Origin: Brevipalpus yothersi
Lineage: Eukaryota > Arthropoda > Arachnida > Trombidiformes > Tenuipalpidae
Assembly: GCA_003956705.1 (NCBI GenBank)
Contig: QZCP01000086.1
Span: forward strand, 1-64,000
Length of the DNA stretch: 64,000 bases
Reading direction: 5' to 3'
Position 1 is the stretch's first letter; each line of letters starts with the position of its first letter. Under the pieces are notes generated by a model. That model did no database searches and was not told the DNA's origin. It saw only the letters and a list, made by a program, of their open reading frames with translations. This document shows, in pieces, positions 25,482-37,314 of the stretch. Both the position numbers and the translations under genes were made by a program.

Positions 25482-26520
25482 ATGAGTTTAATGGCTTCAA
25501 GCTCATCGTCCTCAAGTACCAGTACCAAGAATCGACATATATCCGTTAAAAAGACCAAAAAAGATGCAGCTCATCAAAGTGATCAGCAGCAGCAGATCGA
25601 AATAACAACCGAAGAACAGTTACGTTCGAAAAAAATCATACGACCTGAAGATGTTATTAAACTCAACAAAATAACTGATGGTAAATAGAAAAATTTTCTC
25701 TTTTTATCCTCTCTTCTCGGATTGGGAAAAAAATGTTTTTTTCTGATACCAATGTTCTTGATTTATCTTCAAGGATATCTCTGCTCCCCTGAAGCAAATA
25801 TTTATGACATCGAATTCACAAAATTTCGAGTTCGTGATATGGAGAAGGGAACTATTCTTTTCGAAATAGTTAAGCCCGTTAATACTGACACATTCTCTTC
25901 ACCGAATGTTGATTCATCTGGAGATGGCTCAAAGAATCCTGAAATAATGGAAATGGAAGATCAATTGACCACCAAATCGGGGACCAAGAATGATGCTGAT
26001 GTGGAAAGATTCATTCGATATCGCTTTTCACCTCAATTCTTGAAGCTTAAAACCGTCGGCGCAACGTAATTATGATTTCTCTCAGCAATCAACAAATAAG
26101 ACTCTTTAATATGTTTGAGAAAAGTTTTTGTCTAAAACATCTCTTTTAATTCTAATTTCAGGGTCGAATTCACTGTTGGTGATCAACCGGTTACCAGTTT
26201 TCGAATGATAGAGCGCCATTTTTTTCGCGATAAACTACTGAAAACCTTCGATTTTGACTTTGGTTTTTGTATTCCTAACAGCGTTAATACGTGTGAACAT
26301 ATATATGAATTTCCTTCACTATCATCAGATTTATGTGAGTAAGAGAATCCTATTCTTCGAAAAAATTCAATTGATATGATTGCTTTATTTTTCATTTCCT
26401 TTTTTATCTTCAGGTGACGAAATGATCAAAAATCCATATGAGACAAAATCAGACAGCTTCTATTTTGTCGATAATCGGTTGATCATGCACAATAAAGCGG
26501 AATATGCATACAAAAATTGA
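25482..26520 (+). CDS. unc119: UNC119 family lipid-binding trafficking chaperone
   Basis: Exons are 25482-25680, 25774-26065, 26162-26334 and 26414-26520, phases 1, 2 and 1, giving 256 aa (about 240 in vertebrate UNC119). A Ser/Gln-rich, low-complexity N-terminus leads into KKIIRPEDVIKLNKITDG. The conserved beta-sandwich follows: GYLCSPEANIYDIEFTKFRV, RDMEKGTILFEI, a 35-residue family-variable insert, RFIRYRFSPQFL, VGATVEFTVGD, FRMIERHFFRDKLLKTFDFD, FGFCIPNSVNTCEHIYEFP, and the C-terminal NPYETKSDSFYFVDNRLIMH. UNC119 proteins extract N-myristoylated cargo such as G-protein alpha subunits and deliver it, often to cilia, with release by ARL2/ARL3 GTPases. The start ATG is the only one that keeps the N-terminal extension; a second ATG lies four codons on. 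It converges with GALNT2. Confidence 0.96.
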
Positions 26521-26743
26521 TCAGATTGATCTACACTTCAATCCATCGTAACCATGGAATTTTCAATCGTTTATCAATTTCATTCCAGCTATGGAACTTC
26601 AACTATCAATCTCATTAATGCGCATTAACAGTGAATCATATCCCGTCCAGGAATTAAAAAGAAAAGAATCAGAAATCAATCTCAATCCATGTGGAGGAGC
26701 TCAAGCTCTAGAAAAAACATACGTAAAGTGTATAAATATAAGT

Positions 26744-26749
26744 AATAAA
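26744..26749 (+). terminator. Likely polyadenylation signal of UNC119
   Basis: Canonical AATAAA about 225 bases after the UNC119 stop codon, on the coding strand. Confidence 0.5.
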
Positions 26750-27682
26750 CTTGATTCCTTGTAATGATCTCTTCTTGAAGATGTGAAAAAAATTATAGTC
26801 TCTCATTTACGGATATAATTCATGATTCAAACAATAAATTTAAAATTAAGCCAATGAAAGACTTGAACAATATGTCTATCATGCATTTTGGAATGAATTT
26901 GGCAAAATTCCACCCAAAATGCGAGAATAAAATGATTGCTCAGTATTTTTCAGCATATTTGATGAACATACAAACAAAAACTACTTGTTCGTGCTCTTGT
27001 GAAATAAAACTAAGCTCAGTTGGGGAAATCTTGTAGATAATTTCATCGAATGCTCGGAGCTTGAATCAAAGGTTTAATTTTAAATGAACAATTGATGGCT
27101 GATATTCTGACCTAGTAAGAAGTGGCTTGATAATATCATATCAATATGGAAAAATTATTCTTCAAATAATTCTGTATAACCTTGAGAATTATTCTACCTT
27201 CATTATACCTAGACTAATGCTGCTCTTGATACTAGCAAAATATCGATTCTCAATTACCCTAAATAATCAGAATTGATTAAGGTGACTTTTGTTGACCTGA
27301 ATATGAGTCCTCTCTATTGCCTTTAATAGTCAAAATAGAAAACCAAAATATCGATAGTAATGCTCGCTTACCTCAAGATATCTAATTTAAGGCATATCAA
27401 GGGCAAAAAGTCGATAATAAGATTGAAAGTCAAGACAATATGTGGACTTATGAATATACGGACATTTAATGATGCATAAAATCAAGTAACATTTAAAAAT
27501 TTTTTACAGCAAATAAAGTCAACAACATGAAGAGCGTTCGAAACTTTCCCTTGATTCAAAGAAAGTTTTCTAATATCACATCGATGCCAACACAATGGCT
27601 ATGAGTAGTAGGAAGCATTGAAAAAAATTTTGATTCTCATCACACATTACGGACTTGGATTACGTATGACTCGATCGTTGGG
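26750..27682. other. Intergenic region between convergent UNC119 and GALNT2
   Basis: AT-rich sequence holding the 3' ends of two convergent genes. The one open frame over 150 bases (26854-27036, +) has no recognisable features. I see no other gene. Confidence 0.6.
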
Positions 27683-30600
27683 TTAGGAAGGCAAAAAACT
27701 CCATCTTTGACTGTGGGAACTCTCATCACACGGATTTGTGGTCAGCACCATTCTATCTCCAAATTTGAATGAATCCAAACAGAGGTAGAGATCGATGTGT
27801 TTTATGAGATTCGTTTTGTACCATATCCATTGCTGAGAGTAAAAAAAAGAAAATATGAGCAATAATTCAAAAAATCAAATACCAAATTGAAGTCTTAACA
27901 TTCAGACTCGAGAAAGTTTGTTGATTTTCATGGCAATTTTCATGGTCATCTTTGGATTATATGAAAATTTCTGGAATTTATTTGCAAAATAATCCGTGAA
28001 AACTTACCTGACGAGCACCATGATTGCATGATTTTAAGCGAATTATTCCCGCATCATGAGAATTTCCTAATGTTAAACAAAAATTTTTCTGACTTATAGT
28101 GAACGTATCTGAATGCAATGCTGATGAATTTTCGATGGACCATTCTTGGGATGGATCATCAATATCATCACATGCAGCCAAACTGATCTGATGGTTCACG
28201 GTAATGTTCAGACAATTATTATTTTGACGCAATATTCCGGTCCGATAATTGCGTGTCGCCCGTTCAGGCAGAGGAAGCTCTGGGTAAACATTTTCTCGGA
28301 ACCAGCGAAATGATTTGCATGACAATTTTTCTCGCAATGCCAACCGGTCACTAATGTCACCAAAAGGAACCATTTTGGATGCAGGATAAGCTTTATAATA
28401 GTATTCCTTGAAATCATCCATCCACACTTCTGCTGCACGTCGAGTATTTCGGGTGAATACATGTCCACTTCCACCCGGGAAGATGTATGGATGCTGTTTC
28501 CGGAAAACGTGTCCCACTCTTGAGCATGGTATAATTTCCAGTGAACCTCCACACTGCCATACACGAAAAGAAATCTCCAAATTTTCACCTCCCCACACAT
28601 CCATTTGAGTGTCATATTTTCCCAGATAATCGAAAGTTTGCTTCATCACACTGAACAGGCCTCCAGCGATTATCGGAGTTCTAAAGTGAAATAAAAATAA
28701 GAGAGCATATTATAATTAGATGTTAATCAATTAGAATTCCCACATAAGATGATAATTAGAAAGCTAAGATGCTAGTGATTGAGGGAAGTGAACCCTACTC
28801 CGAATTCTTTTCTCCCACATTCATCAGAATTTTCAATAGCTATTGAGATCAAGCATTGAAAACTAGTATTTTCGAAAACAATCATGTAGAAGAGGGAGAG
28901 AGATAAACTGTGAGAACCCAAAAAGAACATGTATTTGATAAAATTTTTGTCCTTTTCTCAAAACTGCAATTGCATACTTCAAATGAATAGAGTTTTAGCA
29001 AACAATGATATGGTGAATGAGAAAAACTTAAGCTCAAGTATCATTATCACACAATATTATCATCATTTTTTCAAAAAGTTCAGTAGCCTTATCAATCATT
29101 TTGATGAGGTCAATTGGAATCAATGGCCGCCCTCGGGTATCCTAACCGAATTCCTTGTAGATACATCTAGTATTCGAGTGGTTATTGCCTAACTCATGAT
29201 CACTTGTTTCATCAGAGAAGAACGTGAGAGAATTTGGATTCCCCATTTCATCAATAGCGGTACAATTAATATGTTATCCTCAATAGAACCTCATGTGAAA
29301 GGAACCATGAAAAGTGTGAATCTTTGAGAATAAAGGGGAAAGAGAGAAATGTAATCATCATCCGATGTTCCGGGAAAAAGGTGAAGAGAAAAAAGGAATC
29401 TCATCACTTTTACTTCTAAATCACATGTATCAGAACAGATTCGCAACAAATGAGAAAAAACCGATATTGACTAGTTTTCACTATCACCAAAAGATTGAAT
29501 AAGACAAATAAAAGAAGTTAAAACAATTGAAAAAAGTAGCTAAAGAGTGTGAGAGTAAAAATTTTTCTGAAAGCAAAAAAGTGATGAGAGAAGAGGAAAA
29601 TTTCTCTCTCCTCCAAAATGAGATGTCCTAAAGAAGATGGGGCTAAGAAAGATGAATGCATCCTGATAATGATGGAGGACCCCCTTCCTCTCAGAGATGA
29701 TAAGTCATGGAGAGAGAAAGTTGATGGAACAAACTTGAACACACACATTTTAAAAACAATTGAAAATGGTTCTTACTTGATCGGAGCCACCGGATTCTCA
29801 TGATGTTTTCGTTTCTGCTCTTCGGGAAGAACTTCCCATTTAAATACCAAGTTCCAATCAAAGCCTCCCCTGAGGTCAGCTGATGCTGCAATGTAACGGA
29901 AATCATCCATATTTATCACATCGATTACCGGTGAGACTACAGTCATTGGATTCTGATGATATTCAATCAGAGATATGAATAGAATGCCACAGGTGTACCA
30001 GTGGGTGGTCAGAACGGAAGAGATAAGTGAAGAGAGAGAGAAAGAGAACGAATGAATATGAATTCTTGGCTCAGTGATTATTGAATCAATCAAACACACA
30101 TTGCTCAATGATTAATGGGAATCCATTGAGAAGGGTGATAAATATTCTCATCACATCTCACCATCATTTCCCAAATGATTGGCAACATTAATCGTCCATT
30201 TCTTATTGAGATGAGCAAATGTATGTTGATCAAGTTAAATAAGGAATCAATCTTACCTTGGACACAGCATCCAGCAAAGGTTCAAGCCATCCTACATTAG
30301 CTTCACAATGGCTATCTAGGAAAGTTAAAACTGGACCGGAAGCTGAATCTGCTCCACGAACTCGAGATCGTATGAGACCTTCTCGTTTATCATTTCTGAT
30401 TACTTTGACTTTATTCAGATCGGCTAGAAGAGTACCGTCAAGAGGATTATCACTAAAATCATCAACCAAAATGATTTCTTTTATCAGTGATTCGGGACTT
30501 CGATTAATAACACTGACAATGGTTCTCAGAAGGGTTGATCGGGCTTCATTGTGGAAAGTTATAATGATACTTGTGGCTGGCAGTTTATCGATATCATAAG

Positions 30601-32862
30601 AAATTTTTGCACACGCTTCATCTCGTGTATCAGGAATTATTCGATCACTCGGTATCAAATCACTGGCACGTTGATTAAACTTATTGCGACTATAGACATC
30701 AGTATTTGGGGCTAATGTAGACTCTTCCAAATAGGCTGTTTCATCAAAAAATTGCTGCTGTATGGATGGTGATTGAGCATCAGCAGGATCATTGGAATAA
30801 GCGGATATCGGCGGGAATACGGCAGATGATCCATTGGCAGAGGAAATGATCGATGATTGGAGAAAATATTCTCTCAACCGTAAAGCTCGATTAACCTAAG
30901 ATTATTTGGTAAAAGATGTTGGAAAGAGGAGAAAAGAGAGAGAGAGAGGAGAAAAAAATTTGAGGTTTAAAATTGAATCCAAATTTTTGAACGTTTTTTT
31001 TCTTCCGTTTTTTGCATCAAAAAAGGATTTTTGGTGACTCAATTGTAACGGTTAACTCGCTGGAAGGCTTAACTTGTTGGGATCATTATTAAATTTGACA
31101 GTTGTAATGATGCTCATAAAAATTTAGAACAAAACAGCCAGCATCATAACCGTTTACGAAAGCTTATTATTAGTTTTTCTAATGTTGGGGCCTAAGACAC
31201 CGTCGAAAAAAGGCACCTTTAGATTCGGTCAAGTGAAAAAAAGGTGGCAAAAGTAACGATATTTTGGACATGATCATCATCCTCTCTATTCCTGTTCATC
31301 TTTTTTCCGTTTCTTCACCTTATCGTTCACAGTTTGTGATTATTCTTCATTAACTCGTAATACACACAAAATACACAATCGATGAAGATATAGTTTTCAG
31401 TAGATTGACACTTTTCACTCTGTTTTTATGCCACATTTCGCTGTTGTATTGATTTGGGCCGAAAAGCAGATTAGTTTTCACACATCTAGCGTAATGTTCT
31501 CAATTGTCATATCAATGATGGAAGAAGATCAAGAAGTATGTACAAGAAGAGGTGATCAATGAGAATGAAGTATGAAAGAAGAAGAAGAAGAAAAAAAACC
31601 GATGTCAAGCACTCAATATGAGAGAGCAAAATTTCAATTCCGATGAATGATGATGATCGTCCATCTTCTTTCTCTCAATGAATTTTTACTTCCATCTATT
31701 CATTCACTGGACAAGTGAGATGATGGAGAGAGAGAGAAAGAGAGAAAGAAAGATGCAAGCCTTAAAGAATGAGGAAAGAAAGATGAGTCCATATTGCTAT
31801 CTGATCAACATGAATCAACGATAGGGGAGGACCGATGAATGCAATTCATGGTGTGAACAGAATTTTTTTTTCTTCTTCTTCTCTTCACCCCACACTCTGC
31901 ACTCTCTAGTCCCGATTTTTTTGGTGGCCCCCAAGAAGGACAAGATCATGCGGGATCTTGTAGAGATTGCTTATGGGATAGATAGAGGAAAGAAAAAAGG
32001 TAACGGGATAATAGCTGGCCTGCTGGCTTGGGTGAAGGTATAATCTATGGTCTTTCATCGATCCTCCACCTTCTTCATTCTTCTCCATCATTCCATGTCG
32101 ATTGAGGAATGAATCTAGTTGACTCTCAATATTTTTTTTTTCGCTCATTCGCCATGAGAGAATCGGATGAGTACACCTTTCCAAATCATCTTCCCATCTA
32201 TCTCTCCTGGAGGAAGAGAGAGAGAGAGAGAGAGATGTGCTCCTTATTCTCTTCTCATGTTTATTGAGGAAGTGTATGACAATTCATGCTTGAAAGACGA
32301 ATGAAAGAGAGAAACTTATACATTGAATCATGATTCTATTCTGATGGAAAAGTTTTTGAGAGAAATTCTCAAAAATCAAGGTGTATCAATAGGGAGAGAG
32401 AAATGGAATTTGAATGAAGATAAACTTATCATGGGGATCAAGTGTGGTGTTCCATATGAATCCACTTCATCAATTACCCCAGTGAGTATTAATCTTCTTC
32501 GCTCTTATGTTTGTTTAACTTGCCACTTATTATTACCTTGATTGTGGTTTACTTTAAATTTTTATCTTCAGCCATCTATGCATGATTTTCTTTTCGGTGC
32601 ATGGAAACGGAAAGAAGAAGAAGGCAAAGAAGTGTTCCGAAGTGGTAAATGGAAGAACGATGTGATACCGAATGTATTCGCACAATTATCAGCACCATTT
32701 GTGGTGGAACAATGAATGAGCAAAATAGTGGTTTTTAAAAGAAGAAAAAAAAAGAAATGAGAAGACACTCAATTCCGCTTCTTGAATATCCAAACCAGTA
32801 CATAAAGAAATCGAATACAAATGATAGTATTGCTAATTTTTTTCATCTTCTCTCTCTCTCTT

Positions 32863-32893
<31 letters not shown>

Positions 32894-35800
32894 TTCTTTC
32901 TTTCTTCCTTTCTTTCTTTCTCTTTCTCGTTCTCTTCCTATCGATGAACGGTAAACAATACGGAATGAATATGTAGATCAAGACCTTTCCAACGTATAAT
33001 GTAGTCAAAATTATTCTGATCTTTTTCTTCCTCACATGAATAATAATGACATTGACCTCTATATATGATTGACACATGTGTGTAGGAGTTCATCTGGCTG
33101 GACAGTCAAAAGCTTGAAACCATAGTTCCCATAAAAAAATAATGGTAATACTAATAATATTCATTCACATCATCCATGCTGGACTCAAAAGTTCCGGGAA
33201 AAAAAGTATATTTTTCTTCACCAAATTTTCTGTCAATCTAACCAACATCTCAATTGGAAGAATTGGAAAAGTCTACCAATTCAGGCGAAACAATGGCGAA
33301 AGTGAACCTTCAAACAAGAGCGAAAAAAAACGTAATTCTATTTTATGTGAATCCAATTCAAGTCCTTCAATCGTTTGTCCGGAATTCGTTCAAGCGTACG
33401 TCATATCGATGTTCAAAAGTGTACTTCAAAGTGGATCAACATCTTGTTCACTTATATATATATATACAATTTCTCAATTCTGATCAAACATGATCAACCT
33501 TACCCAATAGTAACTGTGGCAAAAAACAATCGGAAACTATTCAATCAAAGTTACCTTGCTAGTCAAGTGAACATCAAACGGTAAACATAAATGACCTGGG
33601 AGTAGTTGATGTATGTACAAGTTTATATACCTCATGAATGAGAAACTCAATTAGTGGGATATTGTTGTTAAATTGGGGAGAAAAAGAGGAGGTAAAGGCT
33701 ATTCACTTGCTTTTTTTACAACTATAATCAAAAATGATTCCTCTATATATATTAGAATCGCCTTCGGGGAAACATTCCAAGCATGTGTATATTCTGTTTG
33801 TTGTTCAACAAGGAGAAGGAAGAGAAGAGAAGAGAAGAGAAAGATGATGAAGAAGAAGAATTTCAACTGACCAGTGATACCTGTTTGAGGTCTTGTGTGT
33901 GCTTGATGATGGTTAAATTCTGAGGCACGGAAGTGAATTTAATCGGATTAAAACATATATACATGTAGTAGCTGGTAGTTGTAGGATAGAGATTCTTCTG
34001 AGAGAGGGTTTGTATATTAAGTGGAAACAGAATTAAATATCGAGAATACAGAATAGAATTAGATAAGATGGAAAAAGAAAAGAGGATAGATAAAAGTAGA
34101 TGGAAAACACATCCACCGGAGACATGTGAAAATTAATCAAGCAAAATGATCATGAAAACCGGATAACATGATATCAAATTAAATGTGATCAACTTTTTTC
34201 AACCTTACTTCTTCTTCTTCTTACTTTTTCTTGGCCACCTCACAAAGCATGTGGTCTAACTCACTAGTGGGCCATCTCAAGTAGTGGTAGTATTAGTAGA
34301 AGTTTTTACTGATGGCAAGTGAATGATTTATTCAAAAATTGCTACCATTAGAGGCACACGATATGTACAGTTATGTGTGTGCCTCAGAATGTTACACTTG
34401 TACATACACACAGGATGGCCGCTTAAATATATTCACTTGACTAGTGATTTTAGTAAATCATCATAATGATAATCATCATTTACCCCAAGTACTGACAGTT
34501 TTTTTTCTCGATCAGAATGATTTGTGTTGTGTAATCATTGGCAATTGTTACGAAATGTTGATACTAAATACAAAAAAGAAGACCAATACTATTTCTTATG
34601 CTTACTCGATAGCATATCAAACGAAGCAAACCAATCGTCGATAGTTTTAATTGGTCTTTTATTGAAAGAAAATGATGATCGATAGAAGATGATGGTGATT
34701 AAGAAGAAGAAGAAGAAAAAGAAGCTGGAGCTGAAAAGAAAGAAGAAGAAGAGGCAAAAAAGAACAAAATTTTGAAACTAAAGACTGCGGAACGAGGACA
34801 GAATCAATCGATTGAGACTTGGTATAGATAGATGTCTTCTCTGCATTCGATCATGTCTCAATGAATCTAACTCATTTTGTGAATAAAAAAAGGAGTAGAA
34901 AATAATAGTCAAAACATTGATCAAACATCGATCGAAAGAGAAGCCATTTGATTTGGAAGGAAACAGAAAAAAGTCAGGAAAAAAAATCATCTAACAAGAT
35001 GAACAAGTCATGTGAGTCCAAATCATATTGAGTAAAAATCGAAAACTGATTGTAAGAAATGAGGAAAAAAGAATTGGTTCACTTTCTAATCATCAAGCCT
35101 TTGAGCCTAAATTAGAAAAGAGGTTATCTAATCGAATATATTTTTTTCTCTTTTTTTAATCTGATATCTGAAACAAGCTTAATGAAGATACAAGTTGGTC
35201 TATGAATGATAAACCATGAAAAATTTTCCAATCAATCTTCATTGTCATAAGAAGTAATGATTGAGGTGATATCGTTGAGACCATATCCGTTTTCACATAA
35301 TTTTATGATTCAACTATTTCATCTGACCTTGAAATATCATGAAAATGAGACAATATTGTGTATTTTTGGAGACATGAAGAAGAATACATATTTAAAGCAA
35401 CACTAGTCAATACGATTTCAAAATATTTTCAAATATTTCGCCTGACACTAATCAATAGAGGCTAGTTGTTCATCATATGGCATGGATATCGAAGTCATTT
35501 CTCTACATCATGTTGCGTGTGAATGTTTATTCTGGTATCACGATTTCAATCGATTTGAAAAAGTTTTGAATGAGAATATAATATCAGTGGTTTTTGTTAT
35601 TGCGATAGCAATTCAAATACAAACGAGACCTAAGAAGCCTGTTACAGTTGTTATTCATCTCTTCCCGCATCATCACGATTGAGCAATCAGATCTAACAAT
35701 ATTGTGATGAAGAAGACAAATCGATGGTCAAGAGAACCCGCACACACAACGACACACATCACTGACCAGTGGGCATTTTTCAATCATAATAATGAGCTGC

Positions 35801-36040
35801 AAATATGTAGCCACTCGCCTAAACAGTGTATCCATTATCAATTGATTAGTATTCAAAGATCATCCTCACGGAATGACATTGATTTAGTGTGGTGAGAAGA
35901 GGATGAAAAAGATGTGAAATCAATGATTTACTTACCTTATGATTTTTATTCTCATTGTTCACTTTGAATATCAATAAGAGTGAAAACCATAGTAAAAATA
36001 TGAAAATAACTAATTTTAAGCGGCAAAATCGTATGATCAT
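27683..36040 (-). CDS. GALNT2: Polypeptide N-acetylgalactosaminyltransferase, GALNT2 type
   Basis: Exons are 36040-35936, 30895-30257, 29952-29777, 28680-28008 and 27832-27683 on the minus strand, phases 0, 0, 2, 0, giving 580 aa (human GALNT2 is about 570). Exon 1 encodes a short cytoplasmic tail and a signal anchor (about residues 8-26, LKLVIFIFLLWFSLLLIF), as in type II Golgi enzymes. The GT-A catalytic domain shows RNKFNQ, IPDTR, ATSIIITFHNEARS, EIILVDD, the metal-binding DSH (Asp229, His231) and GGFDWNLVFKW. It continues with NPVAPIKTPIIAGGLF, MDVWGGEN (Trp336) and SRVGHVFRKQHPY. The C-terminus is a ricin-type beta-trefoil with QEW and QRW repeats; the last exon supplies the final repeat. 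The enzyme transfers GalNAc from UDP-GalNAc to Ser/Thr, starting mucin-type O-glycans. Its first intron (5 kb) contains an opposite-strand gene candidate. Exon 1 was joined by donor AAG/GTAAGT, matching phase and the expected membrane anchor; no mRNA is available to confirm that join. Confidence 0.93.
32344..32715 (+). CDS. Unrecognised small protein, two exons, nested in GALNT2 intron 1
   Basis: Exon 1 is 32344-32481 (46 codons) and ends CCA/GTGAGT. Exon 2 is 32572-32715 and begins after a good pyrimidine tract (TTTTTATCTTCAG). Phase is 0 at the junction and the joined frame is open for 93 residues with a TGA stop. The product begins MEKFLREILKNQG. It contains GIKCGVPYES near the junction, and its second half is rich in Lys, Glu and aromatics (MHDFLFGAWKRKEEEG, FRSGKWKNDVIP), ending in APFVVEQ. 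There is no signal peptide or membrane segment. I do not recognise the family. It could be a whole small gene or the last two exons of a longer plus-strand gene, although an in-frame stop at 32302 and no clear acceptor before the ATG favour a start near 32344. The clean splice pair and matching phase are the main evidence. Confidence 0.5.
32849..32930. repeat. CT/CTTT-rich tract
   Basis: CT units passing into CTTT units, in GALNT2 intron 1. Confidence 0.9.
33142..33584 (+). other. Low-stop-density region with three overlapping open frames
   Basis: All three plus-strand frames are open for 69-113 codons over the same 440 bases. The frame from 33142 reads NNGESEPSNKSEKKRN and then SPSIVCPEFVQ, which has a protein-like composition. 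I find no convincing splice sites or homology. It may be an exon of the nested gene candidate upstream or chance. Confidence 0.2.
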
Positions 36041-37093
36041 TGTCAAGACTCGATTTTGTTTCGAGTCTTCGAATAGGAAGACCACCACATCAAGATGGAA
36101 GAAGCACGAAAAAGGAGGAAGATCGAAGAAGGAGGAGAGAGAGAGAGCGAAAGATGAGGATGAAAAAAAACCAAGATTCACAATCGATTGCACACTAACA
36201 TTTTGACATAATTATCGGTGTGATAATGATCACAATCGATTGGCCTGATTGGCCCGTCGATATCAAAATTGGCTTGAATTTATAGAACGCCAATATTGAG
36301 TCACAATTTCATTCAGCATTTAGCTTTCAAATGATGGCAGAAACATGAAGCAATTGCAAATTGTATTCTCTCTCTTTTCCAGGATTCCAGGAACAAGTTT
36401 AACAGGAATCCTGTCCAATCCTGAACTTTCTTAGAACTGGCGCCAAATTGGAGGGATGCTGGTACCAAGCACTTATCATCGAATATTCGATGTTCTATTA
36501 GGGACATCGAAATTCTACTCGACAATGTATTTCGAGTACTGAATATTGAGTATGTTTGAGGATGAAAAATTTATTCTTTTCGTGAGAAAATCAATCATTT
36601 TATTTTATTGAACAATAAAGACCAGAATAACATGATGATATTTTTTTATAAGGATGTATATCTTTATAATTTTGGTTTTAGTTTCGAAAAAGGTTTTTTT
36701 TTCTTCCAGTGAATTGTATTCCTGTGGTTAGTTTGTTTTGTTTCGATGATGATTCAAAATAACCCCCAATTTATGTGAGCTATATTTTTTTTGGTTGAAG
36801 GCGAGATAGGTAATAGAATTAATAGCATTCTTTTCAATAGCGTCTGACGCAAAAATGAATGATTTTTGTTTTTCCATTTGCAATTAAAGTTGTAGTAGTT
36901 GTGGTAGTAGTTGTTTGAACAAGGTTTTTCGAAAAAGGTGTGAAAATGACAATCTTGAATGAGTGTTGAGAAAAGGTTTTCAAGAGTGGAGAGGACAGAT
37001 TTTATCATCTCGGAATTCGAGTTTTAAAGATATGATAGATTTTTTCGTTTCTCATTTAAGGTATATTTATATATGTATGTATGTTCAATGGTA
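36041..37093. other. Intergenic region between GALNT2 5' end and channel 3' end
   Basis: AT-rich, with the GALNT2 5' flank immediately right of 36040. The frame before the GALNT2 ATG stays open for about 50 codons but has no upstream ATG, so I treat it as untranslated. No other gene is seen. Confidence 0.5.
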
Positions 37094-37099
37094 TTTATT
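37094..37099 (-). terminator. Likely polyadenylation signal of the ligand-gated channel
   Basis: AATAAA on the minus strand, about 215 bases after the channel stop codon. Confidence 0.45.
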
Positions 37100-37314
37100 T
37101 ATATTATTGACTAGAATTAATGATCAAAATTAGAGATGATGCTTAGAATGCTGCCGAAAAAAAAATATTCGAAATCAGAGTGAAAAGATGGGATGTGATT
37201 GATACAATGTGTGTATGTGTATGTGTTTGTGTGTTGTGTGTATTTGAGAATTTAGAAAGTGAGATAAAGAGGAGAGAAAAATAGAATAGATCAAAATCTA
37301 AGGTCACTCTCAAG

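Larger units (their letters stand above)
30896..35935 (-). other. GALNT2 intron 1
   Basis: This 5 kb intron separates the signal-anchor exon from the first catalytic exon. It includes the plus-strand two-exon candidate at 32344-32715, a low-stop region at 33142-33584, a CT/CTTT-rich tract at 32849-32930 and several GAA-rich patches (for example 34700-34760). Confidence 0.7.
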
